A stretch of DNA of 64,000 bases from NCBI RefSeq assembly GCF_029784135.1, contig NC_073744.1:101553303-101617302 (forward strand), written 5' to 3'. Both the position numbers and the translations under genes were made by a program. The stretch is from Toxorhynchites rutilus septentrionalis (Eukaryota; Arthropoda; Insecta; Diptera; Culicidae). Shown here piece after piece: positions 52,293 to 62,364 of the stretch. Within the stretch, counting starts at the first letter, position 1. Each line of letters starts with the position of its first letter. The notes beneath the pieces are model-generated. The model did not search any database and was not told the origin of the DNA. It saw only the letters and a list, made by a program, of their open reading frames with translations.

Positions 52293-52817
52293 TATGTTGC
52301 CTGGCTACACCCTGGGTATAGCCGGCAGAATGATTTTGGTTACCACGAACCAACAAACACTATTCGGATATATCTCCGAAAAACGATCAACACACCGAAT
52401 GGAGAAAAGGAAATAATCCAAATGTAACTCACTGTAGATCGCGAAAAATTCTGGGAAAAATGCACTTAAAAATTTTCAGAAGTATACACACTCGGTTTAA
52501 TCACTTCACCGTATGGAATTTGTTTACATATATTAACACTATGTATGTATCTAAGATGCACTATAGAGGGGAGCGTCAGTGACGCCGCAAAAGCGCGCGC
52601 TTTTCCGGTTAGCCGGTAAGCGCCCGCTCTTAACGGTCGAAACGAGCTGTTGCTTTCTCTTGTTCGCCTTTTGCTCCAACGCTGATTTTAAATAAATCTC
52701 CTTCGGATCGCCAAAATCGCCAAGGGGTGACTACCCAGTCTGCTATCCAGGAATCCAAAACGCCGAGCTGCTGAAAAAAACGACCTTCTCGGTCGGAGGT
52801 TAAAATCAGTATGATGG
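52293..52817 (-). other. 5' UTR of LINE B
   Basis: 525 bases from the target duplication; begins CCATCATACTGATTTTAACC. It shares GCGCGCTTTT and CCGG segments with the LINE C leader. Confidence 0.65.
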
Positions 52818-52829
52818 TGAATGTATTTT

Positions 52830-53500
52830 TTTTTTGCCATCGCTCCCTTTTAACGCTCATTCGTTCGTCTCGTTGGACTCGCCCCTCTGGCTGAGTCTGC
52901 CGATTTGTCTCTATCCTGTGAGTGTGTACCGCTAGAGTATAAAACACGCGGACCCCAAAAAAATATCTTATTTTCTTTCAAACCGTAAACCCGTGTGGTT
53001 GTACGGCATCGGCATCGTGGACGTAACAAAGGAGGACAAGTTAAGGGAAAGGCAAAGTCTCACTCGAACCGTGCAAGTCTCCAGTTCCCTGTTGGTCGCA
53101 TTCACTGATTGCTCGGCAAGGGTAACTAGGCCGAACGGATTGGTGCCGGAGCACCAGTATACCTAATAGCGATTATAGAGTTTCGGCCGTCGGAGTGCTC
53201 GAGTTGGCTCGCAAAGCTGCTCACGACAATCAGAAAACCCGCATCAAGAACAGAGCAGCTTCGGTTCGGCGCTCATCAAGGCAACAATTAGTTTCAGTGA
53301 GTGGCAAAGTGTTTCTCCGGCACGTCGCATCAAATGTAATTTACTGAACAACATGTCACAAGCTGGATGGGAAGAAATATTCCAACTGTGAAAGCTGTGG
53401 CGAGTGGCAAACGCAATAGCTAAACAGGAAGGTTTAACCGAACAAGATGGGAATATCGAGTGATAACAAAAACACAACACCAAAGGTTCTTTTCAGAACC
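52830..53500 (+). pseudogene. Form II promoter and H2A pseudogene
   Basis: TATAAAA at 52938-52944, leader, then the H2A frame from about 53018 with the same lesions as other form II copies (TGA for Arg, TAG for Tyr, one-base loss before LELA). LARKAAHDNQKTRIKN is readable after the shift. The stem-loop is at 53485-53500. Its upstream spacer is the block at 37376-37912, now 15 kb away because of LINE B. Confidence 0.88.
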
Positions 53501-53687
53501 ATCAACATATTCATGAAGAGTAAACAGTAAACTAATCCATTTTTAAGGTAGATAGGTAGGTATTCACGTAGGAGAAGAAAATAAAACAATATATTTAAAA
53601 TATATATTTAACAAAAGCTGTCCCCTTTGTATAGTCCTACGTCACTCCGGTTATGTCCCCGACATTACCCACCCGTCTTTTCTTAGT
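53501..53687 (+). repeat. Terminal block of histone unit
   Basis: Same as 2605-2796, ending CCCACCCGTCTTTT at about 53683. Confidence 0.65.
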
Positions 53688-54600
53688 TACGATCAAGGAT
53701 GGAAAACAAGGAAGCATGATGCGATTCACGATTAATCGCAAACCGCACAGATCGCGATCTGTACAAACTGCGTCTGGCTATGAATCCTCTCCCATCATAA
53801 CAAAATAATGTTCTCTTGGTAACTCTGAGGTAACCAAACCATTGCTAGACTGAATCTGGTTCGAATAATTGAGTTACTCTCCTCACCCGTAACAAGAATT
53901 TGCTCCATGGGAATGAGTATCTCTATGGCGTACGATTTACGATTCTTGCACTCTCGCCCGTGTTTAATTTTCCTCCCCGAGTGCGTTTACTTTGATTAAA
54001 CTGAAGTGAAAAAATGCGCTACAACAGATAGAAAAATTTTAATGTTCAAATTTCCGCATAGGATATATAATTACATGATCAGAAGGACCTCGATCAGCAC
54101 ATTCCTAATATCGGACGATCGAGGTCAGCCAATAGCCAGCCAGGAGGCGATTCCAGCCGCATCAGCAAATCTACTCAATAAATACAACAGCAGAACCTTC
54201 ACCCGTGTTCAGTTTCAGTTCTATTAAATCCTATATCGGTGCCGCGCGTCGTTCGTCGCTTTAAATAAAGTTAGAAATAAATTATATCTCTTTTTTTAAG
54301 CCGTGTGGTTCCAGTGCGTGAATAAGTAACGAGTGCGTTAAAACAGTGCAAAAGCTAGGATTGGTAAATCCAGCTAAAGTGAGTCCGCGATTTACGAAAA
54401 ACGAACTTGTTTACGTGATAGCATCGGGCGCCGCTCGCGCAGTGACATTCGATTAGAGACTCCGCCGCGCACCGCACCTCACCGCTGGAAGAACCCGGAA
54501 CCCCGCACAAAGACACGATTGCAAAGGTAAGTTTTTTTTCTCTTCTTTAAATCCCCCTTACGCTATATAGAAATTAACTTGCCGCGGTCAGTGGCATATT
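53688..54600 (+). other. Unassigned, possible solo LTR or promoter-leader block
   Basis: Unique in the window. AATAAA-type signals near 54177 and 54265, a GC-rich transcribed-looking leader (54420-54520) and a consensus splice donor AAGGTAAG at 54526-54533. No second copy, no primer-binding site and no protein were recognised, so solo LTR is only a guess. Confidence 0.35.
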
Positions 54601-56100
54601 TTGACGTAAAACTACGTCTTTCATTAAGGGTGTCAAATCAGAAAACAGGTCACGTTTTGACGTAGGACTACGTCTTTCATTTCTATACCGGGGTGTAAAA
54701 TCAAAGTTTCGAAAACGAAAGCGTTACGCCGGAGACCGAGATTTTGAGCGTTAATAGCTCCTAAACAACTGAACGAAATTGTATGATAGACACTTCATTC
54801 GAAAGATAAAATGTCTACGCGTTCTATAGTTGTTACTTTTTTATCCAAAAACTTGTTTCAATAGTCTTAAAATTGCTTTCAAAACAGGCTATTGAAATCA
54901 CCAATCGGTATAAAAGCGAGCGCCGCTCGGAAATCCACTCAGTTCTAATTGAACAGCGATTGGAGCATGTTGTCGCTGTTGTGGTGAAGCTCTTCGTTTA
55001 TCATGAAAGCGCGAATGTTTTCTATCCATATAACACTGTAACCAAATACATTTGGTTTTGTGATTTTTCAAGCAATCGCAATTAACAGGATAGCTTCTGA
55101 AGATTATTCTTCCCCATCAGTAGGATATTTCCGTATCCAATATTGTATGCGCCCGCAATCGATTATTGCTCAGTCGCCGAAAGTTCCGAGCTCAGAGAGT
55201 TCATTCCCCTCTAGTTTGCCTTCCAAATTGCCATCGTAAACCACGCTTTCTCTCGATTCAATCACGCACAAAAAGCATACTTAAGCGATATTCTGGTGGT
55301 GAGACGCATTCATTTTTCGTGAGGACATCGACAAGACAACATCGTTGCTGAGGGTGCTGGACGGCGAAGGATCGAGATCTGCCCTGAAACGCAAGCAGTT
55401 TGTTTGAAACTGTGAGGGAGCACAGAGAAGCCGATCCTTCAGGAGAAGAGAAGGTGACCATCGAAGCAGCCGCTACACACACACATACACGCACGGAATT
55501 CTTTCCGTTTGGATGCCATTCAGCATCGAGAAAGATCCGGAAAATAATCGGCCAGTTCCTCTGGGAATTTAAAAATACATTCATGTGAAAGAGTTTATTT
55601 GAATGTTTTCTATCCATGTAACACTGTGACCAAATATGTTTCAATCAAGTGCTATTAACAGATGGTTATCGAGTTAGCATAAACCACTGGTGGGCTTCCA
55701 GTATCGAGGAAAATGTGGAAATATCTAATCGTTGCTGGAAAATAATCTGCCAGTTCCCCTTGGAATTGAAAATAACATTCAAGCGAAAGAGTTTATTTTA
55801 ATGTTTTCTATCCATAAAATATCCATATAATACATTTGGGTTTGTGATTTGTCAATCAAGTGCAGTTTAGCAGGAAAGTTTCTGAAGATTATTCTTCAGA
55901 ACAAGGTTTTTCGTATCCTATATTGGATGCATAAAACCTTGTGCCTCCAACGTAACGCTCTCGTTTTCGAAGTCCCCCAAATATTCATTTATTCATTCAT
56001 TCAGAATGGATTTAGATTCAACTTCAAACAAATGATCTCTAAATCAACGATAGTCCTACGTCACCCTTGCGGTTATACCATAGGTATAACCCACTTCCTG
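54601..56100 (+). repeat. Histone spacer family, long copy with promoter
   Basis: Starts with two GACGTA...TACGTC palindromes (54605, 54655). Then come the counterpart of 19260-20084 (inverted) with TATAAAA at 54909-54915, the empty site of the 9714 MITE (55300-55345), and the counterpart of 9120-9450 (inverted) at 55680-56100, ending at TAGTCCTACGTCA and AACCGCAAGGGTG-like sequence as at 9080. No protein recognised. Confidence 0.5.
54909..54915 (+). promoter_or_regulatory. TATA box of an unidentified spacer promoter
   Basis: TATAAAAGCGAGCGCCGCTC with an initiator-like CACTCAGTTC about 27 bases downstream. The paralogue is at 19844-19850 (minus). What it transcribed is unknown. Confidence 0.5.
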
Positions 56101-56711
56101 TTTTTATGAAATAAAGTTAACGTTAATAACTATTTTTGCCGCGAACGGATTTTGGCGATTTACATACTAAACGAATCGGAAATTCCGTAAGATTTATTTA
56201 ATATGCCATACATTAGAATCCCCTTGTTAGTAAATGGTTAAAATTCATGAAAACTTTAAGTGTTTCTATTTTCCCATACATTTGTTCTGTCCATTTGAGT
56301 GCTTTCCCGAACAGAGATATCAATAACGAGCAACTTATCGACGACCAACGGAGGGGAAATCGTTGGATTTAAAGTCTCCGTGAACAAAGGAAAAGAAGAA
56401 GAATGGAGGGGAATACTTGCCTAGAGTATAAACAGTGGATCTCGATGAGGCAAACTTTCATTCGGCATCGGACTGTTTAGTAATCCAGTTCACTTTGCTT
56501 TCGCTGCGCTTCGATCTAAGATTGGACCCCACCAGTGGTAATCCAACTTGGAAATCGTCGTTTGATTTTTCTGTTCGTTTTTCGCGTTATACGTATCGTG
56601 TGTTCTTCTTTCCGCGTCATAAATTGGACGCTTCGCGTAGTGTGCGATGAGCAAGAAGAGGAAGGCAGGCTCGAGCCCTGCAAAAAACGAACGCATTGCC
56701 GTGGGCAATAA
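56101..56711 (+). other. Unassigned, with a short coding-like start
   Basis: Near 56647 an ATG opens MSKKRKAGSSPAKNERIA, basic and coding-like, preceded by a leader-like stretch (CGTTATACGTATCGTGTG). It runs after about 20 codons into the histone-unit edge. It looks like the 5' end of some gene or element truncated by the unit. Not identified. Confidence 0.35.
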
Positions 56712-57375
56712 AAGACGGGTGGGTAATGTCGGGGACATAACCGGAGTGACGTAGGACAATACAAAGGGGACAGCTTTTGTTAAATATATATTTTAAATAT
56801 ATTGTTTTATTTTGAATACGTGAATACCTACCTATCTACCTGAAAAATGGATTAGTTTACTGTTTACTCTTTATGAATATGTTGATGGTTCTGAAAAGAA
56901 CCTTTGGTGTTGTGTTTTTGTTATCACTCGATTTCCCATCTTGTTTGGTTATACCTTCCTGCTTAGCTATTGCGTTTGCCACTCGCCATAGCTTCCACAG
57001 TTGGAAAATTTCTTCCCATCCAGCTTGGGACAAGTGGATCAGTAAATTACATTTAATGCGACGTGCCGGAGAAACACTTTGCCACTCACTGAAACTAATT
57101 GTTGCCTTGATGAGCGCCGAACCGAAGTTGCTCTGTTCTTGATGCGGGTTTTCTGATTGTCGTGAGCAGCTTTGCAAGCCAACTCGAGCACTCCGACGGC
57201 CGAAACTCTATAATCGCTGTTAGGTATACTGGTGCTCCGGCACCAATCCGTTCGGCCTAGTTACCCTTGAGGAGCAATCAGTGAATGCGACCAACAGGGA
57301 ACTGGAGACCTGCACGGTTCGAGTGAGACTTTGCCTTTCCCTTAACTTGTCCTCCTTTGTTACGTCCACGATGCC
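56712..57375 (-). pseudogene. Histone H2A pseudogene, form II, with edge block
   Basis: Edge at 56712, stem-loop (minus) at 56887-56902, H2A core and N-tail up to about 57365 with both form II stops and the shared one-base loss, leader, then TATA at 57442-57448 (minus). Confidence 0.87.
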
Positions 57376-57943
57376 GATGCCGTACAACCTCACGGGTTTA
57401 CGGTTTGAAAGAAAATAAGATATTTTTTTGGGGTCCGCGTGTTTTATACTCTAGCGGTACACACTCACAGGATAGAGACAAATCGGCAGACTCAGCCAGA
57501 GGGGCGAGTCCAACGAGACGAACGAATGAGCGTTAAAAGGGAGCGATGGCCAAAAAAATACATTCATTACGATTTGTTCGCTCGTTGGATTCACATGCAG
57601 GCTAAAAAGGGTCCTTTTCAGGATCACATAATTATCTTCAATCTAAAGAGTTTATTGTTTTGTTATCACTCGATATCCCCATCTTGTTCGGCTAAACCTT
57701 TCTGTTTAGCGATTGCATTTGCCACTCGCCACAGCTTTCACAGTTGGAAAATTTCTTCCCATCCAGCTTGTGACATATTTTACAGTAAATTACATTCAAT
57801 GCGACGTGCCGCAGCGCCACTCAGTGTCGCATTGGAGGCGATTTCAACCTGTAATTGAATATTTACAATGACAGTGGTACAGTGTCGATTTTCAATTTGG
57901 GGTCATAATTTGGATCTCGTGGTTTTGAAAAAAGACAGGTGGG
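57376..57943 (-). repeat. Form II promoter and spacer, empty LINE target
   Basis: TATA (57442-57448, minus), empty target AAAATACATTCA at 57555-57566, inverted stem-loop near 57616, spacer to 57920, then the edge of the next unit (GACAGGTGGG). Confidence 0.65.
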
Positions 57944-58769
57944 TAAGGGGCTGTCCACATACCACGTGGACAACTTTAGGGGGGTAGGGGGTACGAAAAT
58001 GTCCACGATTGTCCACGGAGAGGGAGGAGGGGGTTCAGATCATGTCCACGTGGATACATAAAATGAATAATTTTGAAAATACATTAATATCCATAATCAA
58101 TAAAGAATAAAATCTGCTCTGCATTTTTATCAAATTTCAATCTTGCCGCCCCTTGCGAGTACTCCGTATTTATCAATAAGAGACCATATTTTTTCATATT
58201 GTTGAACTGTTTCGCTGAAATGTGTATTTTGAAAGTAACGCACATGAACTGAGAGTGATGGATTTATTTACATTGGCAGAAGAGGATCATACATTCCGCC
58301 AGGACGAAGATACCACCAAAGTATGTTATGGCGGATTTACATTAGGGAGATCTATAGCTATAGATGGATTTATTCACGTGAAAAAAGGTGTAAACAGACG
58401 AGAATAAATATGATACACTTATTCGAGGTATATATAACTTGAATAAATTCACCATATGTAAACGCTTGTGAATTTCTCACTGGAGAGAAATCACTGAAGT
58501 TGGATGCAGTTCTACTTCAGGTGAATAAATTCACCGAAAATATGAATATATTCATTATAGAAGTTCACGCTAGTGTAAACGGTTGATGCGATTTCTATAA
58601 ATCTACAATATATCGGTTCCATACTTTTGCGTCTTGTGTCTGGTGAGATTGGAAAGGAATTCCGTTTAATGTGCTTCTACAGAGCTTCGATAGATTCTAA
58701 CAAGAACTGCTTATAACTAAACGAAACTAAAGTCCAGAATAAACTAACATAATTAGCCAATAAAATAGA

Positions 58770-59560
58770 CGTCATATTCCATCAGGACAATGTCAATCTT
58801 CCTTCTCTTTGACAACCTGGCCGAAAATGTTAGGTTTGCCTGAGAAGTGCTATTTCACCCGCCATCATCACCAGATATTGCACTTTCCGGTTATCAATTT
58901 TTCAGGCCACTTTTCTTGAGCGCAATAATTTCGGCCCATTGGGTAGCATGGAAAAGAACCTTGTCCAGTTTTTTTACGAGAAACCAAACAAGTGTTGGGA
59001 GGTTGGGTTTTGAAATTGCGGAAGGATCGATTCAGCAATACCTTACACTGTGTAAACTAGGCATAAGAATTAACCAATCAATATTAAAAAAAAAACTTCG
59101 TAAAGAAACTCGATGTTTGGAAGCCACATGAATTATAGTAAATTTTTGCTACATTTTGTAAATTTTGGACTGAATTTTCATCAGAAAATCGATCACGGTG
59201 TATAGAAATGGGTAAAATACGATATTGTTTGCAAAGATCATGGGATAAGCAAGACAAACCACTGCAAATAACATCAAAGCCAGGATTACACAAAAAGGGA
59301 CGCGGTGTGTATGGTGGAACTGGAAGCGAATCTCCGATTATGAGGAGTTACGTGGCCAAAAGGTTAATTCCGTGTTGTACGGTTCACAACTGGATAGATT
59401 TCACGAGGCGATTATGGAAGAAACCACCAGAATCGATCAACAGAAAAGTGTCACATAAATTTTTGATGACGCTCCAAAAAATTAGGGCGATTAGTTGGGA
59501 ATTTTTGATGCATCCATGGTTTATCCCAGACCTTGCAAACATAATTGCGATTTATTAAGA
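58770..59560 (+). pseudogene. mariner/Tc1-type transposase fragments
   Basis: Two degraded pieces in shifting frames. 58780-59080: HQDN, HPP-SPDIA and a following NFGPLGSMEKNLVQFF segment (C-terminal catalytic part). 59190-59550: KPGLHKKG then, in other frames, WIDF/QLDR and INRK segments and LMHP (middle part). Their order (end before middle) shows at least two separate copies. All are broken by stops and frameshifts. Confidence 0.6.
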
Positions 59561-60014
59561 AATGATCGAGATATAAGCGTCCGAAATTTTTAGACGTAGT
59601 CCTACATCAAAAAAACATTCAGAAATTAAACAGAAAAACGCGAATACTTTTTAAATGACCCAATACATTCGAATAATTGTGTGTTTGTAAGAATGATACT
59701 TTGGATTTTTTTCCCTTAAAGTCGGCACGAATTCGGGAACAACCTAATATTTTCCAAGTCTTACGAGGTTGAACAGAAAAATCATTGGTAGATGAAGCCA
59801 GCGATCACGATACAGGTTTATTGTTCATTTGAGCCGCCATTTGTGTGTTAAACAAACTAACACTACATAATTTAACACGACATTCTTATAACTTGAACAT
59901 CATGATGATACCGATATCGATTTTTTATCACTGCTGCTTTGTCTTGCGATTCCAATAATGATTTCGTAATGAAGCCCTAGATTTCATTGTCTGATTTTTT
60001 TTTGAAAACATATA

Positions 60015-60462
60015 ACAGTTCGGCTGAAAAGTAACACAGTAAAACGATTTGCAACTTTTCGATACCATTTTTATAGTAATCTTTCGGTTTTTCCTCAAAA
60101 TAGGCCTCGGTTTCGGTAATCACTTCATCATCGGTCTTAAATTTCTTGCCAGCGTACATTCTCTTCAGGTCTGCGAACAGAAAATAGTCGCTGTGGGCCA
60201 GATCTGGAGAATACGGTGGATGCGGAAGCAATTCGAAGCCCAATTCATGCAATGTTGCCATAGTTTTCATTCGTTTGTGATTTTTCAATTTTTTCACAAT
60301 AATAAAAGTTGCTTCACTCTCAATGCTGTAACTCACGAGCCAATCGACCGATTGCTGTCAAATTTTGACACGTATCCATGATGGTGCTTTGTGATTGTCA
60401 AGTATATTTTTGCAAGAGGTTCCATCTAGACGTCAACCTTATGAATTTTTCAGCCGAACTGT
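60015..60462 (-). mobile_element. Internally deleted mariner with both terminal repeats
   Basis: Termini ACAGTTCGGCTGAAAA and its inverse, TA on each side (60013-60014, 60463-60464). 448 bp; about two thirds of a mariner is missing. It lies inside the Harbinger-like element and is therefore younger. Confidence 0.85.
60020..60290 (-). pseudogene. mariner transposase, C-terminal part
   Basis: MATLHELGFELLPHPPYSPD, LKRMYAGKKF and AYFEEKPKDYYKNGIEKL: the end of a mariner transposase including the third catalytic Asp (SPDLAHSDYF). The DNA-binding domain and the first two catalytic Asp residues are missing. The tail end is frameshifted. Confidence 0.85.
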
Positions 60463-60935
60463 TACAGCTCAACCAAATAAATAAAATTGGCAAATAATTG
60501 TATATGATTATAAAGAATGATAATAAGAATAAGAAAAAAAGAATTCCCGAGAATAGATTCTCAAGTGATTTTTTGATATGGATTTCAGCGGTAAAAACAA
60601 CCTGACAGCATAAATGGAATTTAGAAGAAACTAAAGAGCGATACAAATAACTTCCCGGAGAATGCTGGATAGAGAATAAACGAATTTAAAATAAACCGCT
60701 ATTATTATTTAAGCTAACATTGTTATCCATAAAACTAGAGAACACAAAATAGAATCAATCCCAAGATGAAATTTAAGAGAGGTTCAATTTTATTTGGATT
60801 TTTTTAGAAATAATTGGTGTAATGTCCACGTGGACAACAGGGGGAGGGGTATAGTAAATGTCCACGTTTGTCCACGGAGGGGGAGGGGGGGTTAAAAACA
60901 CGATTTTTCTGTCCACGTGGTATGTGGACAGCCCC

Positions 60936-61590
60936 TAATGTCGGGGACATAACCGGAGTGACGTAGGACAATACAAAGTGGACAGCTTTTGTTAAATATA
61001 TATTTTTTAAATATATTGTTTTATTTTGAATACGTGAATACCTACCTATCTACCTTAAAAATAGATTAGTTTACTGTTTACTCTTCATGAATATGTTGAT
61101 GGTTCTGAAAAGAACCTTTGGTGTTGTGTTTTTGTTATCACTCGATTTCCCATCTTGTTTAGTTATACCTTCCTGCTTAGCTATTGCGTTTGCCACTCGC
61201 CACAGCTTCCACAGTTGGAAAATTTCTTCCCATCCAGCTTGGGACAAGTGGTTCAGTAAATTACATTTAATGCGACGTGCCGGAGAAACACTTTGCCACT
61301 CACTGAAACTAATTGTTGCCTTGATGAGCGCCGAACCGAAGCTGCTCTGTTCTTGATGCGGGTTTTCTGATTGTCGTGAGCAGCTTTGCAAGCCAACTCG
61401 AGTACTCCGACGGCCGAAACTCTATAATCGCTGTTAGGTATACTGGTGCTCCGGCACCAATCCGTTCGGCCTAGTTACCCTTGCGGAGCAATCAGTGAAT
61501 GCGACCAACAGGGAACTGGAGACCTGCACGGTTCGAGTGAGACTTTGCCTTTCCCTTAACTTGTCCTCCTTTGTTACGTCCACGATGCCG
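60936..61590 (-). pseudogene. Histone H2A pseudogene, form II, with edge block
   Basis: Continues the unit interrupted by the Harbinger-like element: edge, TGACGTAGGAC word, stem-loop at 61101-61116 (minus), H2A core and N-tail to about 61575 with the two shared stops. Nearly identical to the 56712-57375 copy, so a recent duplication of this pair is likely. Confidence 0.88.
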
Positions 61591-61655
61591 ATGCCGTACA
61601 ACCTCACGGGTTTACGGTTTGAAAGAAAATAAGATATTTTTTTGGGGTCCGCGTG

Positions 61656-61662
61656 TTTTATA
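61656..61662 (-). promoter_or_regulatory. TATA box of form II H2A promoter
   Basis: TATAAAA on the minus strand in the GAGTATAAAACACGCGG context. LINE C is inserted about 115 bases upstream of it. Confidence 0.65.
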
Positions 61663-62364
61663 CTCTAGCGGTACACACTCACAGGATAGAGACAAATCGG
61701 CAGACTCAGCCAGAGGGGCGAGTCCAACGAGACGAACGAATGAGCGTTAAAAGGGAGCGATGGCAAAAAAATACATCAAGGTGCTACTGACATTCAACCG
61801 ATTCGGTCGTGTTTTTAGCGCCCTTGTAAAAGAGTACGGAAAAATAGGAGTTTTCTCGCACAACTAATCAAATGCTTAGAGCAGCCTTTCTGAAGGCTTG
61901 ATTAGTCCTAAATACAAATTGATTTTCAGCATCGCAACCCGAGGATAGCAGAAGAGGATATCAACAAACGTTCACTGCGGTGGCGGTGCTCACCGGTTCG
62001 CCGGAAAAAGCGCGCGCTTTTTCGGCATCACGCCCCTTTCTGGATCGGCGGAAGCCGTTCGAAAGGCATAAGCTGTGTGATAGTGACTAGTTTTTGGTAG
62101 TGATAATTATTAATAATATTTTAAAAATATATCCGCATACTGACGGTGAAGTGAAGAAAAATTCTAAAAACGAAAATTTTATAGTGAATCGCTCGCGTTC
62201 TTTCGAGCACATTGGTGGTTCTTATAAGTGCTTTCAAAAATATAGTGTGAATTTCTTGGTACATATCCGCAAGTGATTAGCCCAATATTCAATTTTTTCA
62301 TAAAGTGCTCTGCAAAAGAAAAATCTTTTCTCCGGCTACACCTAAGGTGTAGCCGACAATCAAC

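Larger units (their letters stand above)
37925..52817 (-). mobile_element. B: I-like LINE, split by element A
   Basis: Flanked by TGAATGTATTTT (37913-37924 and 52818-52829), which closes the histone unit when removed. Minus-strand pieces: 52817-50871 (5' UTR, ORF1) and 42437-37925 (end of ORF1, ORF2, 3' UTR, hairpin 37956-37988, GAA tail). The middle, 42448-50870, is element A inserted in the ORF1 C-terminus. The total without inserts is about 6.5 kb, similar to E1. Confidence 0.88.
57947..60935. mobile_element. Harbinger-like DNA transposon carrying mariner debris
   Basis: Ends GGGGCTGTCCACATACCACG and its exact inverse, followed inside by further GTCCACG motifs and G-rich runs; flanked by TAA on both sides (57944-57946, 60936-60938). 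Removing it restores GGGTAATGTC of the histone-unit edge. A 3-bp TAA duplication and GGG ends fit PIF/Harbinger; no Harbinger transposase or MADF protein was recognised, so non-autonomous or misassigned. Confidence 0.7.

Noticed and set aside
56857..57177. H2A.Z (H2Av) C-terminus because of the string LIKATI
   Set aside because: The string is out of frame with the H2A core in the same copy, and the flanking residues do not match; canonical H2A wording dominates the rest.
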